A DNA stretch of 64,000 bases from positions 2,389,501 through 2,453,500 of the forward strand of contig NZ_LWID01000001.1 of NCBI RefSeq assembly GCF_029783845.1. Reading direction: 5' to 3'. The position numbers and the translations under genes are program-made. The notes beneath the pieces are model-generated. The model was not told where the DNA came from. It ran no database searches and saw only the letters and a program-made list of their open reading frames with translations. This stretch comes from Volucribacter amazonae. Lineage in GTDB: Bacteria; Pseudomonadota; Gammaproteobacteria; Enterobacterales; Pasteurellaceae. Positions 42,023-50,649 of the stretch are shown here, in pieces (position 1 is the stretch's first letter; each line of letters opens with the position of its first letter).

Positions 42023-42949
42023 ATGAAACCCATTTTCTTAGAATTAAGACATTTAAAAACCTTGCTTGCTTTAAAAGAAACAGGCAGTGTTTCTTTAGCG
42101 GCGAAGCGTGTTTATCTTACGCAATCCGCCCTTTCTCATCAAATTAAATTATTAGAAGATCAATATGGTTTAAGCCTGTTTGAACGCAAAACCCAGCCTT
42201 TGCGTTTTACCGCCGCGGGGGAGCGGTTGATCCAATTAGCTTATGATATTTTGCCAAAAGTGATTGAGGCTGAACGTGATTTAACTCGGGTAAAACAAGG
42301 CGAGGCGGGCGAATTACGCATTGCGGTGGAATGCCATACCTGTTTTGATTGGTTAATGCCCGCAATGGATTCTTTTCGCCAGCATTGGCCATTAGTGGAA
42401 TTAGATATTGTATCGGGATTTCATACAGATACCCTAGGGTTATTACTAACCTATCGTGCCGATTGGGCAGTGGTAGCAGAAATTGAAGAAACTGCAGGCA
42501 TTGTGCATAAACCGTTGTTTTCTTATGAAATGGTTGGCATTTGTTCTAAGGATCACCCTCTGGCACAAAAAGACATTTGGCAAGCGGAGGATTTTATTAC
42601 CGAAACCTTAATTACTTATCCTGTGCCTGACGATATGTTGGATCTATTGCGTAAAGTGTTGCACCCTAAAGGCATTAATCCTATTAGACGCACCAGCGAA
42701 TTAACCATTGCGATTATTCAATTAGTGGCAAGCAAACGTGGGGTTGCTGCGTTGCCTTATTGGGCAGTAAAACCCTATTTGGAGCGAGGTTATGTGGTCG
42801 CCAGAAAAATTACCGAGCAAGGGCTATACAGTAATTTATATGCGGCTTTTCGTGAAATTGATGCCGAGATTGCCTTTATTGATGATTTTTATCAAACTGT
42901 GAAGTCTCAGAGTTTTTCTACTTTGCCCGATTTATTGCCACTTTCTTAA
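42023..42949 (+). CDS. metR: LysR-type activator MetR
   Basis: 308 aa. The N-terminal winged helix-turn-helix reads FLELRHLKTLLALKETGSVS, then AAKRVYLTQSALSHQIKLLE. The effector domain follows (GELRIAVECHTCFDWLMPAM). MetR activates metE and related genes with homocysteine as co-inducer. Identity rests on the close match to MetR and on the divergent metE. Confidence 0.95.
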   Translation: MKPIFLELRHLKTLLALKETGSVSLAAKRVYLTQSALSHQIKLLEDQYGLSLFERKTQPLRFTAAGERLIQLAYDILPKVIEAERDLTRVKQGEAGELRIAVECHTCFDWLMPAMDSFRQHWPLVELDIVSGFHTDTLGLLLTYRADWAVVAEIEETAGIVHKPLFSYEMVGICSKDHPLAQKDIWQAEDFITETLITYPVPDDMLDLLRKVLHPKGINPIRRTSELTIAIIQLVASKRGVAALPYWAVKPYLERGYVVARKITEQGLYSNLYAAFREIDAEIAFIDDFYQTVKSQSFSTLPDLLPLS

Positions 42950-42960
42950 TCCTATATTTA

Positions 42961-42984
42961 AGCACCAAGTGCGGTGCTTTTTTA
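42961..42984 (+). terminator. Terminator after metR using an uptake sequence
   Basis: AGCACC (42961-42966) pairs with GGTGCT (42973-42978), followed by a T-run. The right arm overlaps AAGTGCGGT. Confidence 0.7.
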
Positions 42985-43366
42985 GCACATTTTTTAGTTT
43001 ACTTTGTTGATTTCTTGTTCTCTTTTAGCCAACCTAATTAATTTTTTTCTGTAAAATAATTACAAAATAGTGATGTTGTTCACAGATTTGATCATTAATT
43101 ATTGAATAAAAATTTAACTTCATATAAATTTCATAATGTGAGTTTTACTTCATTTTTGTGGAAAAATAACCGTAGAAGTGGCTTACAATGAATTGGAGTT
43201 ATGCTTTATCTTATTTATCGTTATTTCTATGGTGATTTCTAGCAAGCTAATTAATCAGTTTGTTCTTCATATGAAGTAGCTTACATTGTTAATCTGATGT
43301 TTTATTTTAATCATCTAAATTTATGTCATATTTATTTTTAATATGATGACAATTAAGGAGTTAGCA
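42985..43366 (+). other. Long AT-rich leader region of the sulfatase gene
   Basis: About 380 bases with no gene. It holds one CRP-like dyad (43069-43084). The rest is AT-rich with no hairpin or repeat that I can support. Confidence 0.6.
43069..43084. promoter_or_regulatory. CRP-like site, AGTGA-N6-TCACA
   Basis: AGTGATGTTGTTCACA has one mismatch to the CRP dyad. Located about 280 bases before the sulfatase start in the only sizeable gap upstream, it suggests catabolite control of sulfatase expression. Confidence 0.45.
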
Positions 43367-45022
43367 ATGCTTACTAAAACAAAATTATCCGTAGCAGTGG
43401 CAACTGTACTTGCGACTACCTCGGGAGCAGTCTATGGCGATAATGTTAAAGACAAGGGAACAGCGACCAATGTAGCGTTCAACCAGTCTTTTGTGCCAAC
43501 AGAATATAGCCTAAAAGGTAAACCGAATATCATTTTAATTTCGGTTGATGACTTAGGTTATGGTCAGCTTAATTACGATGATGCGCAATTCAACAAAGAA
43601 GTATTAAAAGATCGTGAAGTGCCAGAACGTTATCAAGTTGCCCTTGATAAAGCCATTGAAGCGGCGAAAAAATCTACCCCAACCTTGCGTAGCTTGCAAG
43701 ATAACGGCGTGAAATTATCACAAGGTTTTGTGGCTCACGGCGTGAGTGGTCCATCTCGTGCAGCGATGATGAGTTCTCGTTTCCCAGCTCGTTATGGAAT
43801 TTATAGTAATGATGATGCACAGGACGGTGTATCTGCTGATGAGACTTTCTTAGCGGAATTATTCCAAGATTACGGCTATGAAACCTCAGCCATTGGTAAA
43901 TGGCATTTATGCCGTATTACTAACGTGCCTGTACCAAAAGAAAAACAAACTCGTGATTATCACGATAATTTCACTACTTATTGTGATGCGCCATTCCAAC
44001 CACAAGCAAGAGGTTTTGATTACTTCTTTGGTTTCCATGCTTCAGGGGTTTCTTACTATGATTCGCCATCATTATTTGAAAATCGTGAAAGAACGCCAGC
44101 GGTGGGCTATGTTACTGATCAATTCACAGACAAAGCCATTGAACGCTTAAAAGAAGCAGGCGACAAACCAGCCTTTATTTATCTGGCTTATAACGCACCA
44201 CATATCCCGTTGGAACAACCTGCACCAAAAGAATATCAAATCTTTAATACAGGTAATTCAGAAGTAGATAATTACTATGCTTCTGTTTATGCGGTGGATC
44301 AAGGGGTTAAACGCATCTTAGATGAATTGAAAAAACAAGGTAAAGATCAAAACACCTTAATTTTCTTCACTTCAGATAATGGTGCGGTGGTAGATTCGCC
44401 AATGCCAATGAACGGCGTATTAAAAGGCTATAAAGGCGAAACCCAACAAGGTGGTGTGCGTACGCCAATGTTTGCTAGCTGGCCTGCACAGTTCAAACCT
44501 CAAGACTATAACAAAATGGTTTCTGCCACAGACTTTATGGTTACCGCATTAGCAGCGGCTGAAATTCCTGTTCCTGAGGATTTAAGCAAAAAACTTGATG
44601 GGGTAAACTTAATTCCATTTATTAAAGGTGAAGATAAAGGCGAACCACACCCATATCTTTATTGGGCGCAACCTCGTGCATTCCACTGGGATCCAGTAAA
44701 TATCCCATTCTGGCATAATTACTTCAAATATATCACCAGTAAATCCGATGACTATCCAGATAACCCATATATGGAAAAATTATCTAAATTTACTTGGACA
44801 GTGCGTGATAAAGATTGGACATTACATTACTGGATTGGCGATCAAAAAATCGAATTATTCAAAAACAGCGATGTTGGCGAATTAAAAGAAGTGTCTAAAG
44901 ACAATCCAGAAGTGGTAAAACGTCTTAAAGCGAAAATGAATGAATATTTACGCACCGCACAAAAACCAAATACAGATAATAACGTGCCTAAATATGAAGC
45001 ATTATTAAAAGCAACAGAATAA
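43367..45022 (+). CDS. Exported Ser-type sulfatase
   Basis: 551 aa, starting MLTKTKLSVAVATVLATTSG with a signal peptide, so periplasmic. It hydrolyses sulfate esters, perhaps of host glycans; the substrate cannot be read from the sequence. The metal-binding ISVDDLGYG (D61, D62) and FFTSDNGAV are present. The activation motif is S127-G-P-S-R131 in GVSGPSRAAMMSSR, so the formylglycine comes from Ser and needs a radical-SAM maturase, encoded by the next gene. AAGGAG at 43355-43360 fixes the start at 43367; the upstream ATG at 43343 lacks a ribosome site. Confidence 0.93.
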   Translation: MLTKTKLSVAVATVLATTSGAVYGDNVKDKGTATNVAFNQSFVPTEYSLKGKPNIILISVDDLGYGQLNYDDAQFNKEVLKDREVPERYQVALDKAIEAAKKSTPTLRSLQDNGVKLSQGFVAHGVSGPSRAAMMSSRFPARYGIYSNDDAQDGVSADETFLAELFQDYGYETSAIGKWHLCRITNVPVPKEKQTRDYHDNFTTYCDAPFQPQARGFDYFFGFHASGVSYYDSPSLFENRERTPAVGYVTDQFTDKAIERLKEAGDKPAFIYLAYNAPHIPLEQPAPKEYQIFNTGNSEVDNYYASVYAVDQGVKRILDELKKQGKDQNTLIFFTSDNGAVVDSPMPMNGVLKGYKGETQQGGVRTPMFASWPAQFKPQDYNKMVSATDFMVTALAAAEIPVPEDLSKKLDGVNLIPFIKGEDKGEPHPYLYWAQPRAFHWDPVNIPFWHNYFKYITSKSDDYPDNPYMEKLSKFTWTVRDKDWTLHYWIGDQKIELFKNSDVGELKEVSKDNPEVVKRLKAKMNEYLRTAQKPNTDNNVPKYEALLKATE

Positions 45023-45038
45023 TCGTTGCCACTGAGAA

Positions 45039-45062
45039 AAGAGAGGCAAGGTTGCCTCTCTT
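45039..45062 (+). other. Strong stem-loop between sulfatase and its maturase
   Basis: AAGAGAGGCAA and TTGCCTCTCTT are perfectly complementary 11-mers separated by GG. The following bases (AATTAATG) are not a T-run, so it may be a partial terminator or an mRNA-stabilising stem that lets the sulfatase be made in excess over the maturase. Confidence 0.65.
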
Positions 45063-45100
45063 AATTAATGCTTAATGGCTTTGCGTACAGGGAGAAGACT

Positions 45101-46303
45101 ATGCTAAGTTTTATGCTAAAACCCACCAGTTTTAAATGCAATATAAAATGTGATTACTGTTTCTATTTAGAAAAAGAATCCTTTATGGCACCCGATCATC
45201 AGAAAGTGGCGAATATGTCGCTAGAAACCGCGCGCCATTTTATTGAACAGCATATTTCACAAACTCAAAGTAGTGATGTTTTCTTCACTTGGCAAGGGGG
45301 CGAACCGTTAATGGCAGGACTGGATTTTTATCAACAAGTGATCGAAATTCAGCAATATTTTGCCGAAAAATATCAAAAAAAGATCCATAACGCTATTCAA
45401 ACCAACGGTATTTTAATTAATGAAAAATGGGCTGAATTTTTTCATCAGCATCATATCTTAATCGGCATTTCCATTGACGGCGATGAAGAATTACATAATA
45501 CCTTTCGGGTCAATAACCGAGGTAATGGCACTTTTGATCAAGTTAAACGTGGTATTGAATTATTACGCCGTTATGAAGTGGAATTTAACACCCTCACAGT
45601 TGTAAATAACATTAATGCCCAATATCCACTACGGGTATATAGCTTCCTAAAATCCCTTGGCAGTAAATTTATGCAATTTATTCCTGTGGTGGAAACTATG
45701 GAAGTGGACGACAAATTTAAGCCAAAATGGTTAAGCCAACCTGCTATTTTGCCAGTAACAAGCTCTTTTTCTGTGAGTGCAAAGCAATATGCTAACTTTA
45801 TGATCAAAATTTTTGATGAATGGCTAAGCAAAGATGTAGGCGATATTTCCGTACAACTTTTTGAATCCATTTTTGCTCGCTTTTGTGGTTTTGAAGCCTC
45901 AATGTGTATTTATCGTGAACGTTGTGGTGGTGAGAATTTAGCCCTTGAAGCCAATGGCGATGTGTATTCTTGCGATCATTTTGTTTATCCTGACTATAAA
46001 ATCGGCAATATAAAACAACTTTCTGAATCAGAAATTACCTTAAAAGTAATGAACTTATCAGAGCAAAAACAAAATCTTAATACCGAATGTCGCCAATGTC
46101 AGTGGAAAGAACTTTGCTACGGCGGTTGCCCAAAACACCGCTTTATCACTAACCGCTATGGCGAACAACACAATTATTTTTGTGCCGCTTACCAACAAAT
46201 CTTTGCCCACTTCACCCCTGCAATGAATTTTATGGTTACTTTAAAAGAACATAATGTTCCAATAGAATTAGTTAAACAATATAAACAACAGATTTATGTT
46301 TAA
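45101..46303 (+). CDS. Anaerobic sulfatase-maturating radical SAM enzyme (anSME, AslB/AtsB type)
   Basis: 400 aa. The radical-SAM cluster motif CxxxCxxC is at C13, C17 and C20 (FKCNIKCDYCFYLEKES). The SPASM region near the C-terminus has the auxiliary-cluster Cys in CIYRERCGGENLALEANGDV, CDHFVYPDYKIGN and CRQCQWKELCYGGCPKHR. It oxidises the active-site Ser or Cys of sulfatases to formylglycine without oxygen and is the natural partner of the preceding gene. Start at 45101 chosen for AGGGAGAAG; the frame extends upstream but without such a site. Confidence 0.94.
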   Translation: MLSFMLKPTSFKCNIKCDYCFYLEKESFMAPDHQKVANMSLETARHFIEQHISQTQSSDVFFTWQGGEPLMAGLDFYQQVIEIQQYFAEKYQKKIHNAIQTNGILINEKWAEFFHQHHILIGISIDGDEELHNTFRVNNRGNGTFDQVKRGIELLRRYEVEFNTLTVVNNINAQYPLRVYSFLKSLGSKFMQFIPVVETMEVDDKFKPKWLSQPAILPVTSSFSVSAKQYANFMIKIFDEWLSKDVGDISVQLFESIFARFCGFEASMCIYRERCGGENLALEANGDVYSCDHFVYPDYKIGNIKQLSESEITLKVMNLSEQKQNLNTECRQCQWKELCYGGCPKHRFITNRYGEQHNYFCAAYQQIFAHFTPAMNFMVTLKEHNVPIELVKQYKQQIYV

Positions 46304-46371
46304 AAAACAAAGAGATTTTGTTTATTGGGGGAAAGTGCGGTCTGTTTTTAATCTATTTTTAGTGATAATAA

Positions 46372-46470
46372 TATAATCGCCCCACATTAAAATAATACAA
46401 GGTTGGCATGTCTTGCTGTGCTAAGTGTACAGTCTTCGGCGTGTCAACCTTGTTTTATTTTAAATTGAAC
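46372..46470 (+). repeat. Dispersed TIR element, copy D (diverged)
   Basis: Reads TATAATCGCCCCACATTAAA, then a core GGTTGGCATGTCTTGCTGTG, then TTATTTTAAATTGAAC. The right terminal CGACTATA is lost. More diverged than B, E and F. Confidence 0.7.
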
Positions 46471-46501
46471 AGAGAATAAATTTAGAAATAAAATCAATTA
46501 G

Positions 46502-46531
46502 TTGTTTTATTTCTGCGGGGGGGGGTATAAT
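46502..46531 (+). promoter_or_regulatory. Promoter with a poly-G tract against the -10 box
   Basis: Nine G (46517-46525) directly precede a perfect TATAAT (46526-46531). A weak -35 (TTGTTT, 46502-46507) is 18 bases away. Gain or loss of G would alter the spacer. It lies 40 bases before the aldolase-like gene. Confidence 0.6.
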
Positions 46532-46570
46532 AGCCATTTTTTCATTATTTATGTAAGGAAAATCATTAAA

Positions 46571-47593
46571 ATGCTACATTTTGAAAACGATTATAATCGT
46601 GGGGTGCACCCTGTTTTACTCAACGCTTTGCAACAAACCAATGATGAATGTTTGGCAGGTTATGGGGCGGATATTTATTCGGCAAGGGCGAAAGAAAAAA
46701 TGAAAACTGCTTGTGCTTGTCCACAGGCGGAAGTGGATTTTTTGGTTGGTGGAACGCAAACCAATCAAGTGGTGATTGCAGCAATGTTACGCCCTTATCA
46801 AGGCGTGGTGGCAGTGGAAACAGGGCATATTAGCGTGCATGAAGCGGGGGCGATTGAATACAGTGGGCATAAAGTGCTGACCTTGCCCGCCCATCAAGGC
46901 AAAATGTGTGCACAAGAATTGCGTCAATATTTAAGCGATTTTTATGCAGATGGCAACTACGAACATATGGTTTTCCCTGGTATGGTCTATATTTCGCACC
47001 CTACTGAATATGGTACGCTTTATAGCGAAAGCGAGCTTACCGAATTGGCACAAATTTGCCAGCAATATCAACTCCCTTTATTTTTAGACGGTGCAAGATT
47101 GGGCTATGGACTGGCGGTAAAAGGGGCAGTGGATTTGCCAACCATTGCTAAATTAGTTGATGTGTTTTATATCGGCGGCACAAAAATGGGGGCATTGGTA
47201 GGGGAAGCGGTCGTATTTACCAAAGGCAATCGCCCAGCCCATTTTATGACGATGATTAAACAGCATGGCGCGTTATTGGCAAAAGGACGCTTGCTCGGCG
47301 TGCAGTTTGATTGCTTATTTAGCAACAATTTATATCAACAATTAGGTCGCCATGCGATTGAAATGGCACAGCGTTTAAAAAGCCTATTGCAACAAAAAGG
47401 TTACCGTTTTTATTTGGATTCGCCGACTAATCAACAATTTGTGATTGTAGAAAATCAAAAACTTGCCCAATTAGCGGAAAAGGTTTGTTATGGTTTTTGG
47501 GAAAAATACGATGATCATCATACGGTTATCCGTTTTGCCACCAGTTGGTCAACACGCCCTGAAGAAATAGAGGCGTTGGCGGCGATTTTATAA
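46571..47593 (+). CDS. Low-specificity L-threonine aldolase-like PLP enzyme
   Basis: 340 aa, fold type I PLP enzyme of the beta-eliminating lyase/threonine aldolase group. It likely cleaves L-threonine or allo-threonine to glycine and acetaldehyde. Landmarks are an N-terminal NDYNRGVHPVLLNAL, the cofactor-phosphate loop GGTQTNQ, LFLDGARLG with the PLP-contacting D173, and the Schiff-base Lys K205 in YIGGTKMGALVGEAV. It differs from E. coli LtaE enough that substrate is uncertain. The start at 46571 follows AAGGAAAA; the open frame upstream runs through the promoter and is not coding. Confidence 0.85.
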   Translation: MLHFENDYNRGVHPVLLNALQQTNDECLAGYGADIYSARAKEKMKTACACPQAEVDFLVGGTQTNQVVIAAMLRPYQGVVAVETGHISVHEAGAIEYSGHKVLTLPAHQGKMCAQELRQYLSDFYADGNYEHMVFPGMVYISHPTEYGTLYSESELTELAQICQQYQLPLFLDGARLGYGLAVKGAVDLPTIAKLVDVFYIGGTKMGALVGEAVVFTKGNRPAHFMTMIKQHGALLAKGRLLGVQFDCLFSNNLYQQLGRHAIEMAQRLKSLLQQKGYRFYLDSPTNQQFVIVENQKLAQLAEKVCYGFWEKYDDHHTVIRFATSWSTRPEEIEALAAIL

Positions 47594-47614
47594 TAAAAGT
47601 GCGGTCAGTTTTGA

Positions 47615-47637
47615 GGGCGTTTTTTACGCCCTTTTTT
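47615..47637 (+). terminator. Rho-independent terminator after the aldolase-like gene
   Basis: GGGCGT (47615-47620) pairs with ACGCCC (47626-47631), followed by six T. Confidence 0.88.
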
Positions 47638-47782
47638 ATGGTTTTTTCTGATGATTATTTATTTTTAGTTAATATTGTTTTTTTACTGTGAATATTTATA
47701 CAGATAAGTGAGGTTGATAGAATATTGTTATCAGTTGTGATAACTGAATAATGAGAAAAATAATGTTATATAAGGAAAAAAT

Positions 47783-48280
47783 ATGATGAAAAAAACAATG
47801 ATGAAAGGATTATTTGCTTTGCTATTGGCAACTTCATTAACTCCCTATGTGTCAGCAAATACAACAGTACAAGAAAATGCTACATTGAGCCCACAACAAA
47901 TTTTGGCACGAAATAAAGCCAATGTGTTAGCCTTTTATGATTTAGCTTTTAATCAACATAAAGTGGCAGAGGCGACCGAGAAATATATTGGCGAACAATA
48001 TTGGCAACATAATCCAACGGTAGCGGACGGCGGGCAAGCCTTTGTGGAGGCTTTTACACCTTTTTTAAAACAATATCCACAATCTCAAGCAAGTGTGAAG
48101 CGTATTATCGCTGAAGGCGACTTGGTCGTGTTACATGTACATAGCACCTTAACCCCGCAAGATAAAGGCGAAGCGGTGGTGGATATTTTCCGTTTAGATC
48201 CGCAAGGTAAAATTATTGAGCATTGGGACGTTATTCAAGCGGTTCCAGAACAAAGCGTCAGCGGCCGTGGCTTGTTTTAG
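47783..48280 (+). CDS. Exported SnoaL-like (NTF2-fold) protein
   Basis: 165 aa with a signal peptide (MKGLFALLLATSLTPYVSA within the first 25 residues). The SnoaL-like pattern is NVLAFYDLAFNQHKVAEATE, then YIGEQYWQHNPTVADGGQAF, then VKRIIAEGDLVVLHVHSTL and DIFRLDPQGKIIEHWDVIQ. This matches proteins annotated as predicted SnoaL-like aldol-condensation enzymes. Activity in this periplasmic version is unknown. ATG ATG at the start: either could be used (47783 or 47786), with AAGGAAAAA upstream. Confidence 0.85.
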   Translation: MMKKTMMKGLFALLLATSLTPYVSANTTVQENATLSPQQILARNKANVLAFYDLAFNQHKVAEATEKYIGEQYWQHNPTVADGGQAFVEAFTPFLKQYPQSQASVKRIIAEGDLVVLHVHSTLTPQDKGEAVVDIFRLDPQGKIIEHWDVIQAVPEQSVSGRGLF

Positions 48281-48296
48281 AATAAAAGCAGTAAGC

Positions 48297-48320
48297 AAAA
48301 TCCCCCTTTGAGGGGATTTT
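48297..48320 (+). terminator. Hairpin terminator
   Basis: AAAATCCCC (48297-48305) pairs with GGGGATTTT (48312-48320), the T-run being part of the stem. Follows the SnoaL-like gene and may also serve the truncated gene on the other strand. Confidence 0.7.
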
Positions 48321-48366
48321 GATTGACAAAAATGAAATGAAAAGTGCGGTTTATTTTGCAAAAATT

Positions 48367-48902
48367 TTAACCTACCACACCGTTTTCTCGCCCACTTAAC
48401 GCCGCCATAACGGTTGCTAATGCTACAAAAATCAAGATAATACTCATCATCACTTGTGGACTGCCGTTAGAAAAATGGGCGAGCAATAGCGAGGAAATAA
48501 TGCCACTGCCGTATTGTAATGCCCCTAATAATGCCGCCGCAGAGCCAGCTATTGTGGCAGGGACGCTATCCAGTGCAGCGGCGTTGGCGCAGGCGGCGAT
48601 AATGCCGTTGGTACTGAATACCACAAAAATCGGCAAAATAATCGCTAAAATCTGTTGTGGATTAACTGCAATCCAGAGCCAACCCACAAAAGCAGCAAGG
48701 GTGGCAATAAAACTCGCAACCAGTAACAAGCGAGAGAGTGCAAAACGATTCACTAAACGGCGATTGATTAGGTTTAGGCTGGTAATGCCGATGATATTCA
48801 AGGCAAATAAAAAACCGTAATGCTGTGGGGCGATAGCAAAATAATCAATGTAAACAAAGGGCGAGCCAGTGATAAAGGCATAAGCCGCCACATAATAAAA
48901 GG
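48367..48902 (-). pseudogene. Bcr/CflA-type MFS drug transporter, C-terminal half only
   Basis: The frame reads YYVAAYAFITGSPFVYIDYF, then HYGFLFALNIIGITSLNLIN, then several hydrophobic helices, to a normal C-terminus. This corresponds to about residue 210 onward of a 400-aa Bcr/CflA transporter (AGPFVYIE...PENFGYYFALNI in E. coli Bcr). The first six helices are missing: upstream the frame runs straight into dispersed-element copy E. A GTG at 48891 is not a real start. Inactive. Confidence 0.85.
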
Positions 48903-49008
48903 TATAGTCGTCCCACTTTAAAATAATACTACGTTGGCACGCCTCGCCGTACTCTTTGTACTGTCTTCGGCGTACCGCCTTGTCTCATTTTAAATTGAAA
49001 CGACTATA
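48903..49008 (+). repeat. Dispersed TIR element, copy E, at a deletion junction
   Basis: 106 bp from TATAGTCG to CGACTATA, nearly the same as copies B and F. It is bounded on the left by the truncated bcr-like gene and on the right by a lysR 3' fragment. Both lack their 5' parts exactly here. Confidence 0.88.
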
Positions 49009-49140
49009 CAACAAAACCAACTGATTGAGCTTTTACCCCAACTTGCTATCAGCTACGATCCCCTCTACCTCTATTACCCCAATCGCCGCGGACATTCTTA
49101 CTTATTCCAACGGGTGGTTGATGCTTTGCGGTATCGGTAG
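49009..49140 (+). pseudogene. LysR-family regulator, C-terminal fragment
   Basis: The open frame reads NQLIELLPQLAISYDPLYLY, then YPNRRGHSYLFQRVVDALRY and a stop. The pattern 'LLP...PLYLYYPNRR...F.dal' is the standard last 40 residues of a LysR effector domain. Nothing upstream but the dispersed element. Probably the regulator once divergent from the bcr-like gene. Confidence 0.75.
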
Positions 49141-49235
49141 GGAAGGGGTAAATTTCTTTGAATAGATAGGTATCCTTTGATAATTAACCAGTGGAAAGCT
49201 ATACTATGGTTGTTTTTTATTAAGGAGATTTGATG

Positions 49236-49463
49236 ATGAATAAATTTTTACTTCCTTTGCCAGTATTATTGTTATCTGCTTGCCATTCCATTTCTCATGA
49301 ACCTGAATTAGAAGGATTGGCAAATCCTGCTTCGGTGTATTGCGTGGAACAAGGTGGGCAATCAGTTGTGAAACGTGATGCACAAGGCAATGAATATGGC
49401 GAATGTCATTTACCTGATGGACGTATCATTGAGGAATGGGATTTTTATCGGCAAAATCATTAG
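49236..49463 (+). CDS. Small DUF333 lipoprotein
   Basis: About 76 aa. The lipoprotein signal has lipobox LLSAC. It is followed by a DUF333 domain, LANPASVYCVEQGGQSVVKR, then GNEYGECHLPDGRIIEEWDF. The family is small, exported and of unknown function. ATG at 49233 and 49236 are both possible; AAGGAG (49222-49227) is better spaced from 49236. Confidence 0.88.
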   Translation: MNKFLLPLPVLLLSACHSISHEPELEGLANPASVYCVEQGGQSVVKRDAQGNEYGECHLPDGRIIEEWDFYRQNH

Positions 49464-49475
49464 GGTTTATACTAG

Positions 49476-49508
49476 GCAGTGATTAAAAATGGTTAATCAC
49501 TGCTTTTC
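49476..49508 (+). terminator. Rho-independent terminator
   Basis: GCAGTGATTAA (49476-49486) pairs perfectly with TTAATCACTGC (49493-49503), followed by TTTTC. Confidence 0.85.
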
Positions 49509-49604
49509 TTTTGTCTTTTATTGCCAAATGATACGGCTATGCTTAGCCTAAATTATTCTATATTAGTATCACTAATGAAGTGCGGTCAGTTTTCAAAATA
49601 TTTT

Positions 49605-50522
49605 TTAATCGCTCCCTTCTTTCTCCTTTGCATAACGCATTAACCACTGTTTAAAGCGACAAATTTTGTCTAATTGGCAACTTTCAGGGCGGTGGACAAT
49701 ATAGTAAGCCAGTGGGGATTTTAGCTTGCGTTCAGGAAAAAGCCGAACCAGTCTGCCATTATGGAGATCGTCTGTGACCAATAATTCACGTGCGAGGGCG
49801 ATCCCCTGTCCATTGCTTGCCATTTGTAACACCGCAGCACTGTCATTGATACGAATACCTTGAATGGCGGTATTGGTTGGACTATGGACAGCGAACCAAT
49901 CCGCCCAACCGAGGTAGCCTTGTTTGCTATCAAGGGAAAGATCGTGAATCAGTGGTAAATGATAGAGATCGCTGGGGTGATGAATGGCTTGGCGAGCAAG
50001 AAATGCAGGCGAGCAAACAGGAAATACTTGTTCTTCTTGCCATTTTTCAGCAATTAGCCCTGCCCATTGTCCGTTGCCGTAACGAATACCAATATCAATA
50101 TTTTCGCTGAAATAATCCAATGAACGCGTGGTTGCGTTGAGAAAAAGCTCAATATCAGGGTGTTGTTGCTGGAAATCCGCAAGGTGGGGCAGTAGCCATT
50201 TACTGGCAAAAGTGGGGCTAAGGGTAAGGTTAAGACGTTTATTGGCTTGATGATCTTTCATTTTTTGTAAGCCAAGGGCGAGCTGTTCTAAGCCTAAACG
50301 GAGATGAGGCAGGGCTTGTTCTGTAATATCGGTGGCTTGTAGCCGAGCTTTGCCCCCTGTTTTACGGATAAATAAGGGCTTGTCTAGCCAATCTTCTAGG
50401 CTTTTTACCAGCTGTCCAACGGCAGCAGGGGTAACATTTAATTCTTCGGCGGCAGCGGAAAAACTTTGTAAGCGGTAACTGGCTTCTACCGCCTGCAAGG
50501 CATTTAAAAAGGGGGTTTTCAT
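49605..50522 (-). CDS. LysR-type regulator (GcvA-like)
   Basis: 305 aa. The HTH reads NALQAVEASYRLQSFSAAAE, then LNVTPAAVGQLVKSLEDWL, followed by FIRKTGGKARL. The effector domain follows (LNLTLSPTFASKWLLPHLAD, a GcvA-group phrase). It is divergent from the SDR gene across about 130 bases, so it probably controls the SDR-OYE-FAD oxidase cluster. Effector unknown. Confidence 0.9.
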   Translation of the reverse strand: MKTPFLNALQAVEASYRLQSFSAAAEELNVTPAAVGQLVKSLEDWLDKPLFIRKTGGKARLQATDITEQALPHLRLGLEQLALGLQKMKDHQANKRLNLTLSPTFASKWLLPHLADFQQQHPDIELFLNATTRSLDYFSENIDIGIRYGNGQWAGLIAEKWQEEQVFPVCSPAFLARQAIHHPSDLYHLPLIHDLSLDSKQGYLGWADWFAVHSPTNTAIQGIRINDSAAVLQMASNGQGIALARELLVTDDLHNGRLVRLFPERKLKSPLAYYIVHRPESCQLDKICRFKQWLMRYAKEKEGSD

Positions 50523-50649
50523 ATAAAGTTTTCCTTTAGATTATCTCAAGTTATTCTGCGTTGTTGTTTAAGCGGTTTATCTTTAACATAGCCTTATCAA
50601 AAGCAAGGGTGCTTTTGAATATATTTAGTTTATCTTATGGAGTAATCAA

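Noticed and set aside
42207..42392. 61-aa frame opposite metR
   Set aside because: Shadow of a strongly supported gene with no independent evidence.
46502..46570. Upstream extension of the aldolase-like gene
   Set aside because: It would translate the poly-G and -10 region; the start at 46571 has a good ribosome site and family-like N-terminus.
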